Shown one piece after another: positions 49,576 through 58,969 of a stretch of 64,000 nucleotides of DNA. The position numbers and the translations under genes were made by a program. How positions within the stretch are numbered: position 1 is the stretch's first letter; the number at the start of each line of letters is the position of its first letter. Source of the DNA: CAWAWP01 sp963841205 (GTDB lineage: Bacteria; Chloroflexota; Ktedonobacteria; Ktedonobacterales; JADMIN01); the NCBI GenBank assembly GCA_963841205.1, contig CAWJCH010000019.1:248001-312000 (forward strand), read 5' to 3'. Under the pieces are notes generated by a model. That model was not told the DNA's origin. It saw only the letters and a list, made by a program, of their open reading frames with translations, and searched no databases.

Positions 49576-50184
49576 ATGGCCATTGATCACTTCCGAACCA
49601 TGCCTTGGAAGCCAGACGAAACGGATTGGCACCTCCTTGTCCAGTTGAGTACCCAGCGCAACCTGCGTACTACGGCGGAACGCTACGCCCAGGTCTATAA
49701 CCATTCCGGCTTATACCCGCCGGTTCCGTCCGAGTGGTTGCATATGACGATTGCTCGGGTCGGCAATGTCAATAATGTTTCCAATGAGGAAATGGGCAAG
49801 GTCATAGATCTCCTGCGCCCTGCATTGTCTAAGACTAAACTGCCTGAATTCCGACTGGGGCCGTGGTGGCTTTGGACAGGGAGTGTTGTTCTACACGTTA
49901 CGCCCGAAGAGCCGATTGCTCGACTGTTCGACGAGGTTACGGGTGTCTTGGAGGCAGTGCTTAGAGAACGAGCACCAAAACTGGCTCCATTCATCCCTCA
50001 CGTGACGCTAGCCTATGCTCGCACTTATCACGAGGAGCTTGAAGTACACGAGCAGCTATCTGCGCAACGGATTGAGCCCGTCCCGTTTCGCATTACTGCC
50101 CTTTCGCTCGTCAAAGAGCGGCAAACCATCCCGTTCTACAGTTGGGAGGTCGTGACAGACATTTTGCTAGGTCAAGGTGAGTAG
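49576..50184 (+). CDS. 2'-5' RNA ligase / LigT-like phosphoesterase
   Basis: 202 residues from ATG 49576; the alternative ATG 49558 gives six more. Two His-x-Thr motifs of the 2H phosphoesterase superfamily are visible: LHMTIARVG (about 55-63) and PHVTLAYAR (about 141-149). Family members hydrolyse 2',3'-cyclic or 1''-2'' cyclic phosphates, or ligate tRNA half-molecules; the substrate is unknown. Codon use and local base composition are less GC-rich than neighbours, suggesting recent acquisition. It is squeezed between an IS5 and an IS701. Confidence 0.8.
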   Translation: MAIDHFRTMPWKPDETDWHLLVQLSTQRNLRTTAERYAQVYNHSGLYPPVPSEWLHMTIARVGNVNNVSNEEMGKVIDLLRPALSKTKLPEFRLGPWWLWTGSVVLHVTPEEPIARLFDEVTGVLEAVLRERAPKLAPFIPHVTLAYARTYHEELEVHEQLSAQRIEPVPFRITALSLVKERQTIPFYSWEVVTDILLGQGE

Positions 50185-50199
50185 GTTAAGGCCGCCTAG

Positions 50200-51697
50200 T
50201 CGGTGGTTGGTCAACAGTGGCATGAAAGGTGCGGCACGCGGGGTATCGAGCTTGATGGGGGCTCGGCCAGTGACGGGCAGGAGGTGCTGCCATGCCCACC
50301 CCACGCAAACCGACGCCGCCCACGACGGAGGCGATCGAGGCGTTCTGCGCGCACTTTGATGATCTGTTTTGCCGCTCGCAGGAGCGTATCGCCTTCCGGC
50401 ACTACCTGATCGGCCTGCTGCTGCCGCGTGAGCACAATAAGACGGTGGTGGAACTGGCCGCGATCGTGCCGGGGGCCAATCGTCAGGCGCTGCATCATTT
50501 CCTGCACGACGCGCCCTGGGACGCCGAGGCCCTCAACCAGCGCCGACTCGCGCTGTGGAAAGCCCATTCGTACCTCGGGCCGCACGCGCAAGGCGTGCTC
50601 ATCGTCGACGAGACCGGCGACCCCAAACGGGGAAGTCGCATTGTGTTGGCGGCCCAGCAGTATCTGGGCAAGTTGGGCCACGTGGCCAATGGCGTGGTGG
50701 CGGTGACCAGCCACTGGACCGACGGCAGCCGGCATGTCCCCGTGGGGGTCAGGCCCTATCGACCGGCTAGCCGCCTGCCTAAGGGGCAGCGTGACCCGGC
50801 CTTCCACACCAAGCCCGATCTGGCTTGGGAGTTGATCGAGCAGGCGCGGGCGGCGGACATCCCCTTCCGGCTGGTGGTGGCCGACAGCGTGTATGGGGAG
50901 AACGCCCAGCTCGAAGCGCGCCTCTTCGCCGCCCGCATCCCGTACATCATGGGGCTGCGCCCGTCGCACGGCACCTGGCAGGTGGTCGAGGACGAGCGCC
51001 ACCCGCCGGCCTTCACCCCCGCCGAAGCGGCACAGCGCCTGCCAGCGAGCGCCTGGCAACGCACGGTGCGGTTCGACCGTCATGGCAAGGAGCTGGTGCG
51101 CTACGTGGCCGAGCTGGCGCTGGGGACGACCTACGGGCCGACCCGCGGCGTGCGCCTGATCGCCGCCACGCTCGACCCGGCCAAGCGGAAGCCGGAGTCC
51201 ACGTGGTATCTGGCGACCTCCCTGCCGCTGCGTGAGGCCAGCCCCGAGCAGGTCTATGAGCTGTATCGCTTGCGCGATTGGATCGAGCACTCCTACAAGC
51301 CGGCCAAGCACGAATTGGGCTGGGCCGACTACCAGCTGCGCCCCGAGCGCGCCATTGTGCGCCATTGGCAGTTGGTGATGCTGGCCTTCACCTTCAGTCT
51401 GCTGGTCGGCGCCTTGCCGGGGCCGAGCCCGAGCTCGACCAGCGCTTCCCCGACCGCGATCCCACCCGTTGGCACTTCAGAGCAGGTGGCCGGGGGAAAA
51501 ATACGCCCCCGCCTCCGCGGGGCGGGTCGTCTGGAACGTCACGCTGCGCCAGGTACGGGCGTGGCTCTGCCCGTGGGCACGCCTGCAGGGGTACTGGCAA
51601 CGCTGGTCGCGCAGCGCCCCACCGCCCGAATTGGCCGCGCTCCTCGCCCACGTCGCCCAGTCTCGCCCGCTTGAGGCCCCTACTTGACCAACCAGCG
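50200..51697 (+). mobile_element. IS701-family insertion sequence
   Basis: Short inverted repeats TGGTTGGTCAA at 50204-50214 and, reversed, at 51684-51694. CTAG at 50196-50199 and at 51698-51701 marks the 4-bp target duplication; the second CTAG is itself split by the IS630 element next door. Confidence 0.85.
50292..51687 (+). pseudogene. IS701-family transposase, frameshifted at the C-terminus
   Basis: The first frame (50292-about 51413) has a DDE core: VLIVDETGDPKRG, RLVVADSVYGEN and the Glu region IEHSYKPAKHELGWADYQL. After FTFSLLVGALPG the frame departs from the family. The expected tail, VVWNVTLRQVRAWLCPWARLQGYWQRW, appears in another frame ending at 51687. Two shifts (about 51413 and 51490) are needed; the catalytic core is intact. 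Confidence 0.85.
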
Positions 51698-51700
51698 CTA

Positions 51701-53106
51701 GTGGGTCACTTGTCATGAACAGGGCCATGTGAACGGCAGCGGAACGAGCGGGCGCTGCAGGCACCGGATCCGCCGAGGGCATGACGGCGCTGGCGCGCGC
51801 GGACCCAGCGGGCGGCGCGTTGGCCGCCCCAGGTGAACGGGGTTGGATCGGCGTTCCAGGCGCGGGCGGTCGCTTCCAGCCAGGCGATCAGTTGCTCGCA
51901 GGACTGTGGGTGTTGGCCGGCCAAGGCACGGCGGACGAGGATGCGCTGCAGCGATTCGGCCATGTTGAGCCAGCTGCCCGCGAGCGGGGTGAAGAGCACC
52001 ATGACGCCGTGCGCGAACAACCAGAGCAGGAGTTCGGGGGTGTGGTGACCGGCCAGGTTATCCCACACGAGCAGCCGCCGCAGCGGCGGGAGCTCCGCCG
52101 GCAAGGTGATGCGGACCCGCAAGCCCGCCTGCCACCGCGTCCACTGCGCGCGGTGCGCGCGGGGATCGCTGACCAGTGGCGCCGTGGGCAAAGTCGCCAG
52201 CAGCGCCGTTACGTCGGCTTTGAGCCAGGGATGGAGCACCGCATTGGGACAACGGATCACCCCTTTGACCCAGACGTGCCCGGTGGCGGGGCGAAACAGG
52301 GTCAGCAGTTTGGCGGTGCCGTTGCGCAGGTACTCGTGCGGCTGGTGGGCGGGGTGCCCGGCGGGCGCCCAGGGGGGTCCCACCGTCGGCACCGTCTGGT
52401 CGGGCCCCGCTTCGTCCTGGCAAGCCAGCGCCACCCCTCCGGCCTCCGCCTCACGGTACGCCTGCTCAATCAGCCCTTTTTTGCGTCGGCGTCGGGGTCG
52501 TGCACCAGCACGCGGCCCCGCTTGCGCAGGCGCACGGACGTGCCGGTCGGGCACCAGGTGCGCGTCCGCTGCCAACTCCAGCCCGCGTCGTGCAGCACGC
52601 ACCAGATCGTGAAGGTGCTCACCTGGGGCAACCCCTCCGGCGCCCGGCGCAGCGCCCGCTGTAAGGTCGTCAAGGACCAGGTGGCGGTCCCGTCCCGCTC
52701 GTGCTCCGGCGGGCGTCGCGCTTCGGCCAGGAGGCGCTCCCGTTCGGCGCTCGTGTCGCGCGCCGGCTGCCCGCCGCCATGGCACGGCACCACGGCCTCC
52801 AGCCCCTCCCGATTGAACCGTGCGACCAGCCGGCCGACCGCATCCCCAGAGCGGCGCCCGGCCGCCTGGGCCGCGGCGGTGTACGTCGCCCCACCGGCCA
52901 CCGCCACCACGGCTTTGGCGCGTGCCACCACCGCCGCCGGCTCGCGGCTCGCGCGGCTCAGGTGTTGCAGCACGCTTCGTTCGTCTTCGCGCAGCGCTCG
53001 CAAGGGATCTTGCTGCCGCATCGCCCACCTCCTGGCTGACTCCTCCTGCCAGGAAGGCTCCTGTATACTGCATGCCACACGGCCCTGTTCATGACAACTG
53101 ACCCAC
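51701..53106 (-). mobile_element. IS630-family insertion sequence, nested in the IS701 target duplication
   Basis: Near-perfect inverted repeats of about 40 bp (GTGGGTCAnTTGTCATGAAC...), flanked by TA on both sides (51699-51700 and 53107-53108), the classical IS630 target. The TA is the centre of the CTAG repeat left by the IS701, so this insertion is the younger. Confidence 0.9.
51706..53021 (-). CDS. IS630-family transposase, programmed -1 frameshift
   Basis: The first frame starts at ATG 53021 (AGGAGGTGGGCG upstream) and encodes the helix-turn-helix half (ATYTAAAQAAGRRSGDAVGRL, then TFTIWCVLHDAGWSWQRTR), ending at 52470. The catalytic half is in the -1 frame: ALACQDEAGPDQTV, LLVWDNLAGHHTPELL and PLAGSWLNMAESLQRIL carry the DDE residues, ending at 51706. 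The junction is an A-AAA-AAG heptamer at 52482-52476 (GCAAAAAAGGGC), a textbook slippery site used by this family. All DDE residues are intact, so the element is probably active. Confidence 0.9.
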
Positions 53107-53226
53107 TAGATTATGACTGGCTGGATGCCGGCTAGTATTGGGTGGGAGTAGGACACGCGTCGCTTGCCTCGCACCCATGCCTGTTGCTACGATTGAACTG
53201 AAGTTCTTAAGCAGGAGGGCACCGGG

Positions 53227-53928
53227 ATGGGCTTTCACTCCGAGGCACGCGAATCGGATTCGCCTTATATAGAAACGGTGACGCGTGGGTGGACTGAAGG
53301 CAGCGGCTCGATTATTCGCCCCGCCGAGAGTCGCTGGCATATGGTTCTGGTGAAATACCAGGGTAAGACGCAGTTCATTGTCACGGGGGCATTGCCAACC
53401 TCTGGCGTCGTCTCGTATACCGAGGGCGCGGAGATTCTGTGGATTAAGCTGAAGCTGGGCACGTTTCTGCCCCATCTGCCTGCCAGAATCTGCCTGGACA
53501 AAGAGACAGTCTTGCCTGATGTGGTGTGTCACTCCTTCTGGCTGGGCAGCAGGTCTTGGCAATTTCCTAACTTTGATAATGTAGAGACGTTCATCGACAG
53601 GCTGGTGCGCGCGGAGGCGCTGGCTTGCGATCCACTGGTGAGCGCGGTGCTGCAAGACCACCCTCAAGACATGGCCCCGCGCACAGTGCGGCATCGCTTC
53701 GTGCAGGCCACCGGACTCAGCCACACCCACATCCGCCAGATCGAGCGCGCCCAACAAGCGGCAGCGCTATTGCGGCAGGGTGTGCCCATCCTCGACACGG
53801 TGTATCAGGCTGGCTATTTCGATCAGCCGCATTTGACCAGGGCACTGAAGCAGTGGGTCGGTTACACGCCCGCGCAACTTGCGCGTGAGGCGCGCGGTTG
53901 CTCCCGGACTGTTGCAGAGGGCGTCTGA
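53227..53928 (+). CDS. AraC-family transcriptional regulator
   Basis: 233 residues with GGAGGG before ATG 53227. The N-terminal half is a cupin-like sensor of unknown ligand (SGSIIRPAESRWHMVLVKY, EGAEILWIKLKLGTFLP). The C-terminal AraC domain has two helix-turn-helices: SHTHIRQIERAQQAAALLRQG and ILDTVYQAGYFDQPHLTRALKQ, then GYTPAQLAREARG. It is followed about 100 bp later by a small VOC protein on the same strand, a likely target or partner. Confidence 0.9.
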   Translation: MGFHSEARESDSPYIETVTRGWTEGSGSIIRPAESRWHMVLVKYQGKTQFIVTGALPTSGVVSYTEGAEILWIKLKLGTFLPHLPARICLDKETVLPDVVCHSFWLGSRSWQFPNFDNVETFIDRLVRAEALACDPLVSAVLQDHPQDMAPRTVRHRFVQATGLSHTHIRQIERAQQAAALLRQGVPILDTVYQAGYFDQPHLTRALKQWVGYTPAQLAREARGCSRTVAEGV

Positions 53929-54026
53929 ACCGTTTGCCATTTTGTACAAGAGCTTTTCCTTTGAGCGGCTTATGATGCCTGGGTGATGGCAACTCGAATA
54001 AGCCACGCCAAAGGAGAAGTGACGCT

Positions 54027-54476
54027 ATGACCCCCGAACCCCTGTCACAAGCAAGCGATGCTGAAGTGCCCGAGATGCGACTGGAGTTGGTGCCAGTGCC
54101 GGTGTCTGATGTCGAGCGCGCCAAGGCGTTCTACGTGCAGGCGGGGTTTCACCTGAATGTTGACGTGCACCCTGCCGAGGGCATGCGCGTCATCCAGTTT
54201 ACGCCCCCAGGCTCGGCCTGTAGCATTGTCTTTGGGACCGGCATGGGCGAGTTGACGGATATGACGCCAGGCTCCGTCAGGGGACTGCATCTCGTCGTCG
54301 CCAACATGGAGGATACGCGCAACGCGCTGCTGCGCCGGGGCTTGGCAGTGGAGGAGATCACCGATGTGGGCGGAATTAAGTACGCGAACTTCCGAGACCC
54401 TGATGGCAACCTCTGGCTCCTTCAAGAGTTTCCGCCTGCGATGAGAACGCCTGGACAGAGCTTCTACCAGCAATAA
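54027..54476 (+). CDS. VOC family protein (glyoxalase/bleomycin-resistance fold)
   Basis: 149 residues, AAAGGAG upstream. One VOC module: VPVPVSDVERAKAFYVQAG at the start, VIQFTPPGSACSIVFG, GLHLVVANMEDTRNALLRRG and FRDPDGNLWLLQE. It lacks the first-strand metal His of classical glyoxalases; the Glu of LLQE is in place. Small VOC proteins act as dioxygenases, isomerases or binding proteins; no substrate can be inferred. Confidence 0.85.
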   Translation: MTPEPLSQASDAEVPEMRLELVPVPVSDVERAKAFYVQAGFHLNVDVHPAEGMRVIQFTPPGSACSIVFGTGMGELTDMTPGSVRGLHLVVANMEDTRNALLRRGLAVEEITDVGGIKYANFRDPDGNLWLLQEFPPAMRTPGQSFYQQ

Positions 54477-54501
54477 GCTGGGAGGTCAAGTTAGACGGAC
54501 T

Positions 54502-54641
54502 TACTGCAGCGACACTTAGTCGTAGGCCAGTTGCCATAGGCCCAAGATCTGCGCGGCGTGGACGGCTTCGATCACCTACACATCTCGCTCGCTGCTAATC
54601 GTGATTTCATGGGCCTTCTCAGCGTAAGTGTCGCTGCAGTA
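54502..54641. mobile_element. 140-bp element with 17-bp perfect terminal inverted repeats
   Basis: TACTGCAGCGACACTTA (54502-54518) is repeated perfectly in inverse at 54625-54641. The interior has no gene. Size and perfect ends suggest a miniature transposable element or an internally deleted IS. Confidence 0.65.
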
Positions 54642-54736
54642 GCGATAGTATTCCCCACGAGGGTTGAGCCTTTGGCGCACAGGCTTCCTCCGTGCTCACC
54701 GTGTCAGCGTTTTGACACCGCCTGTAGGTAGTGGTG

Positions 54737-54803
54737 CCTGACATCAGTTTTGACATCAACGGGCGCGAACGGAGACGGACTGAGACGAACGAACGAGGGC
54801 AAA
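54737..54803 (+). repeat. Att-like direct repeat, right copy
   Basis: Partner of 47657-47722 (CCTGACATCAGTTTTGACAT...). The interval between them (7 kb) holds the interrupted gene pair, IS5, LigT, IS701, IS630, AraC and VOC genes. The rest of 54477-55089 contains only this repeat, the 140-bp element and a CGGCCTTTTGGCCG hairpin. Confidence 0.6.
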
Positions 54804-55089
54804 TTGTCACGAAATAATGGATGCTGACGGACGTCAGTGGACACAGACGAACAGGAAGCAACGAGTTCCTAAACCGCGAGGGTATATAACTCACACACCA
54901 AATAGCAACCGAGGGTGACGCATCCTCATCATCTGCGGCGTCGCGCGGACGACTTGCGGCCTTTTGGCCGCCGTCGCACCTCGCCGGACCCGCTCACCGG
55001 GGCGTTTTTCGCCCCCGCCCCACCGTCGCGCTCACGTCCCCCGGCGACGGCACGCGTCACGCCTCACCCATCGAGCGCCCGCGGTGGCG

Positions 55090-55356
55090 CTACGCCATGC
55101 TGGCCATTGCTTCTTCCAGGGCATTCAACAGTTGGGGTACTGTGAAGGGTTTCGCCAACAGGGGCACATCCAGTTGCCGCCGCAACTCGGCGACGCGTCC
55201 TTGGGTCGCCCATGCTATGGACCCAGTCAGCATGACGATACGGTGCCGCGCGGCCAGCGACGGGTCCGCGGCGACCTCCTCCAGCACCTGCTCGCCGGTG
55301 ACGACGGGCATCATGAGGCCCAGCAGCACGAGGAGCGGCTCCGCGCTCGCGCGCAT
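55090..55356 (-). pseudogene. Response-regulator receiver domain fragment, phospho-acceptor lost
   Basis: 88 residues: EPLLVLLGLMMPVVTGEQVL, then VMLTGSIAWA (Thr/Ser region) and LLAKPFTVPQLLNAL (the conserved Lys-Pro). The residue expected to be the phosphorylated Asp (VLLDLMMP) is Gly. The N-terminal half with the acidic pair is absent; homology begins abruptly near 55370. Probably a truncated, inactive fragment. Confidence 0.7.
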
Positions 55357-55385
55357 CCGGTCGAGCGCCGGCCCGCCGTGGCAAG

Positions 55386-55424
55386 GCCTCGGTCGGCTGG
55401 TTCTACGGCTTCAAGATGTACTGA
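55386..55424 (+). pseudogene. Transposase C-proximal fragment (IS4/IS982-like)
   Basis: 13 codons, ASVGWFYGFKMY and a stop. GWFYGFK is a hallmark of several DDE transposases. Flanked by the REC fragment and another transposase remnant. Confidence 0.45.
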
Positions 55425-55442
55425 GTGGAGCATCCGGGAAAT

Positions 55443-55814
55443 TCAGACAACTGATGGAAGCAGGGCGATACCCGGTTGACGACCAGGTCGGTGCCGTCGT
55501 CGGCGCCCCCGGACAAAGGGGTAGCGATGCGCGTTCCAGTCGCGCGTGGCTCCCTCGACGGCGGCGCGGATCTCCTGCCAAGTCTCGACGCGTCGCCCCT
55601 TCAGCGCCAGGGAGCGCAGGATCTCCCACCACGGTTCGATCAGGTTCAAATAGGCGGCGTATTTCGGCTGGGAGACGAACTCCCAGCGAGGGTGGTCGAG
55701 GAGGGCGAAGACTGCATTGATGCGCACTGGCCCCGTCCGCTCACGCACTTCTGCCCGCTGACGCGGAGGTGGAGAGAACCGCCGCAGTAAACACCTCATC
55801 ACCTGATGTGTCAA
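55443..55814 (-). pseudogene. IS630-family transposase C-terminal fragment
   Basis: The conserved tail QPKYAAYLNLIEPWWEILRS, LALKGRRVETWQEI and WNAHRYPFVRGRRRRHR in pieces is readable, including the catalytic Glu in LIEPWW. The upstream DDE portion is missing or scrambled. Confidence 0.75.
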
Positions 55815-55835
55815 CGCAAGTCCGATTCCCGTGCA

Positions 55836-57187
55836 GAGTCATTTCATGCTAGCGAAGAGGGTGTAGACTGGGAGGCCTGACACCACCAAGAACAGCAGCA
55901 AGAACACGGTATGAGGCACCCGCAGGGTCGTTACGGGCGGCGTTGGCGGCCTTGCCGGACGTGCGGTGGGGGCAAGGGCGGGTGCATCCGCTGGGGGGGG
56001 ATGCTGGCGCTGGTGGTCTGCGCCTTGCTCTGTGGCAGTCGCCGCCTGTACGCCATCGCCCAATGGGGCCAAGATTGCGGGCCGGAGCTGCGCGAAGCGC
56101 TGGGGCTGCGCGAAGCGCTGGGGCTGCGCGCGGAGCGCGGGCCGAGTGTGCCGACGCTGCCCCGCGCCTTCCGGTCGCTCGATCATGCCGCCTTTGAGCG
56201 GGTCCTGGGGGGTGGTTCGCCGCGCCGGGACTGACGGCGGACGAGGGGCTGGCGGTGGACGGCACGACGCGGCGCGGGATGCACGGCGAGGAGATTCCAG
56301 GGGGGCATCGGGTGGCGGTCTTCGCGCAGCGGACGCGGGTGGTGCTCGCCGAGGCGGAGACGGTGGGCAAAGGCAAGGAGCTCGCGGGGCGGGGGGGGAC
56401 GCGGCGCTGGCGGCCTTGCCGGAGCGGCTGCTGCGCGGGCGGGTCGTCACCGGCGACGCGCTCTGGGCGCCGCGCGCGCGCTGCCAGCAGCTCGTGGCCA
56501 AAGGGGGCCCTATTTGCTGGTCCTCCTTGAGGACCAGCCGCTGATGCGCGAGGCGGTGGCGCGCAGTTTCGCCAATCCGCGCACCCCACGCCAGCGGGTG
56601 GTGGTCGGCGACCGGCATGGCGACCGCGAGGAGCGGCGCACGCTGGAGGCCTCGACCGAGATGGTGGCCTACCTCGGCGCCCACGCTGGCGCCCACGCTG
56701 GCGCCCACGCTGGCACCCACGCTGGCGCTCCTGTCGGGACGCCGAGGTGCACGTCCTCGGTGGCGTCCTCGGTGGACCCTGACCTGCGGATCGGCGAGTG
56801 GCCGGGGCTCGGCCAGGTCTGTCGCCTCGTGCGCGAGGTCGAGTTCGTCAGCGGTCGCCGGAGCGGGCAGACCACCTACGAGGTGGTCTTCGCCGTGACG
56901 AGTCTGCTGCCCGCGCAGGCCAATCCCGCGCGCCTGCTGGCGCTCTCGCGCGGCCACTGGCCGATCGAGAACGGCTTGCACGGGGTCCGCGATGTCACCT
57001 TGGGCGAAGAGGCCTGCCAGGTCCGCTCAGGCCAAGCGCCCGCCGTCTTCGCCGCCTGCCGCAACACCTGCCTCGGACTGCTGCGCCGCGCGGGGTACCG
57101 CAACGTCGCCGCCGCGTTGCGTCGTCACGCCAGGTATCCCCGCGAAGCCCTCGCCCTCCTTGGTCTTCCCCTAGCATGAAATGACCC
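55836..57187 (+). mobile_element. ISAs1-family insertion sequence (degenerate)
   Basis: Inverted repeats at the ends: GAGTCATTTCATGCTAGCG (left) and, reversed, GGGTCATTTCATGCTAGGG (right). Length about 1.35 kb is typical of the family. Confidence 0.8.
55911..57179 (+). pseudogene. ISAs1-family (H-repeat) transposase, multiple frameshifts
   Basis: Pieces in three frames: MLALVVCALLCGSRRLYAIA and FRSLDHAAFERVLG; LAVDGTTRRGMHGEEIPGGH with the first Asp; LPERLLRGRVVTGDALW; and GHWPIENGLHGVRDVTLGEE with the Glu. Shifts near 56210, 56390 and 56510. Two internal tandem duplications (18 bp at 56087-56122; four 12-bp units at 56676-56723, giving a GAHA repeat) add foreign residues. Confidence 0.85.
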
Positions 57188-57341
57188 TGGATTCCCGTGG
57201 ACGTTGCACGCAATCCAATTCCTGGGGCACCTCGACTAGTAGTGATTCTCCCCTTATGGCTGCGTACCCACAGCATCTGGTCGTTGGGGACGGAGATGGG
57301 GCATGTCTTGGCCACCTAGCCACTTCATGTGAGTGTGACGT

Positions 57342-57591
57342 TGACCACTCCCCACGGCTGAAGCCGGGGGATTCTTGGGCTGACCACCGCTCACCTAGCG
57401 AGCTAGGAGCGTCGTACACGGTCCTGTCGTGGCCCGAAGCCACCTCCACACGCGTACCTTCCCGCAGGCCCTGCGGTAGAGCGTACGTATCGCACACCTG
57501 GTCGTTTGGTGTCCAGTGGTCGGGAGCGCCTGACGGCGCGCGGCGTTTCCTCCCCATGGCTCAAGCCAGGGGTCTTCACGCCGCGCGAGCT
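57342..57591 (-). mobile_element. 250-bp non-autonomous IS200/IS605-like element, copy B
   Basis: Minus-strand orientation; follows TTATC (57596-57592), ends with the shared hairpin and GAGTGGTCA(A). Differs from copy A at very few positions. It sits at the edge of the partial duplication described at 57592-57960 rather than in a clear gene. Confidence 0.85.
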
Positions 57592-57699
57592 GATAAAGGA
57601 TGGGTAGACGAAATCCAGCGCTGACACCATCACAACATGCGGTACTTTGGGCGGCAGCAGTGTGCTGTTGGTTGACAACAGTGGAGGGTAACACCACCA

Positions 57700-57951
57700 G
57701 TGACGAAGATAAAAGCCAATCGGATGGCGTTGGAGGTGCAACCGACACCCGGCTGGCAGACCGCAGGATTCTCTACCCTCGATGCCCTCAGTACGACTGC
57801 AACCGCTCACCCTGTGTATGCCATGCACCTAAGGACGGGTTCAGTACAGCAGTTCTTCAGTCGGTCGGTCGGCATGGATGGCTTTGAACGCCAAATACCC
57901 CGCCCGACGCGCGATGCATCGGAGCTAACTGATGAGCTCCGAGTTGGGTAG
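57700..57951 (+). CDS. Small hypothetical protein, paralogue of 62684-62887 with altered C-terminus
   Basis: 83 residues from GTG 57700 (GGAGGG upstream). VTKIKANRMALEVQPTPGWQ and TLDALSTTATAHPVYAMH closely match the paralogue. After FSRS the frame departs because TCGG is present three times in tandem near 57863-57874, a 4-bp expansion. The original end would resemble the paralogue's ALKAKYPD. The 3' end overlaps the convergent GH130 gene by 27 bp. Confidence 0.6.
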   Translation: MTKIKANRMALEVQPTPGWQTAGFSTLDALSTTATAHPVYAMHLRTGSVQQFFSRSVGMDGFERQIPRPTRDASELTDELRVG

Positions 57952-58905
57952 TTTTCCATGGCGATGCAGCCAGCTGAGCAGCGATTGTATGCTGGCAGTG
58001 GCGAGGGCGATGCTGCTGTCGGCGGCGCCGTAGTACATAGAGATCGTGTCGCCATCGTCGCCGATAGTCTGGCCGCAGGGGAACACGACGTTATCTACGT
58101 CACCCTGGCGCTCGTACTCTTCTTCGGGCGCGAAGACCCACTCGTCGCCGCGCAGCAGACAGCGCTCGGGGTGGTTTAGCTCGAAGAGGGCGAGTCCGAG
58201 TCGGTAGATCGATCCGCCGGCGGTGACGCGGACGCCGTGATAGATCATCAGCCAGCCCTCCGAGGTCTCGATCACTGGTGATGAGAGGCCGACTTTGTTG
58301 GCATCCCACCAGCCACCCTGGCGCGCCTGCAGCATCACGTGGTGACGATCCCAGTGCAGCATGTCGGACGAATACGAGAGCCAGATGTGGGCTGCGCTCG
58401 GTTCCACTGGACGATGAATCATGGCCCACGAGCCGTCGATGCGACGCGGCAGCAGCGCGGCGTCTTTGTCTTCGGGCGGGAAGACGGCGCCGAGCCGCTC
58501 GAAGGTGTGAAAGTCGCCTGTGCTGGCGAGCGAGACGAGGGGGCCGCCACGCGAGTAGGACGTGTAGGCGACATAGTAGGCACTCTGTTCAGGAACATAG
58601 GTGATGCGCGGATCTTCGAGACCCCAAATGTCTTCCGGGTAATGGTCGGGGTCAGGGAGCAGGGTGGGCGTGGCGTCGATCTGCCAGCCGTCGACACCAT
58701 TCTGCGAACGGGCGGCGCTAAGGTGTGACTGCCCTCGGCGATCTTCGACGCGGCAGAGCAGCAGGGTTGTGCCGTCGGCGAGACGCGTGGCGGCGGGGTT
58801 GAAGACGGTGTTGATCGAGTACGGCCAGTCGGAGGGGCGCAGGATCGGGTTGCGCGCGTTGCGTTGGAAGAGTGACTCATAGAGCGTATTTCTACTGATG
58901 ATCAC
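57925..58905 (-). CDS. Glycoside hydrolase family 130 protein (mannoside phosphorylase type)
   Basis: 326 residues from GTG 58905 with GGAG upstream. Five-bladed propeller family: NARNPILRPSDWPYSINTVF, FNPAATRL, CRVEDRRGQSHL, GLEDPRITYVP (the general acid Asp region), SRGGPLVSLAST, EDKDAALLPRRI, IWLSYSSDMLHW and MIYHGVRVTAGG. GH130 enzymes phosphorolyse or hydrolyse beta-mannosides. The basic residues that select phosphate cannot be assigned with certainty. It lies 64 bp downstream of a glycosyltransferase gene on the same strand and probably in one operon with it. Confidence 0.88.
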   Translation of the reverse strand: MIISRNTLYESLFQRNARNPILRPSDWPYSINTVFNPAATRLADGTTLLLCRVEDRRGQSHLSAARSQNGVDGWQIDATPTLLPDPDHYPEDIWGLEDPRITYVPEQSAYYVAYTSYSRGGPLVSLASTGDFHTFERLGAVFPPEDKDAALLPRRIDGSWAMIHRPVEPSAAHIWLSYSSDMLHWDRHHVMLQARQGGWWDANKVGLSSPVIETSEGWLMIYHGVRVTAGGSIYRLGLALFELNHPERCLLRGDEWVFAPEEEYERQGDVDNVVFPCGQTIGDDGDTISMYYGAADSSIALATASIQSLLSWLHRHGKLPNSELIS

Positions 58906-58969
58906 ATGTGCTCCAATGCTGTTTCGCTGACTGCCAACGCGCCAATGCGTTGCGGTAAGAGGCGAGTGT

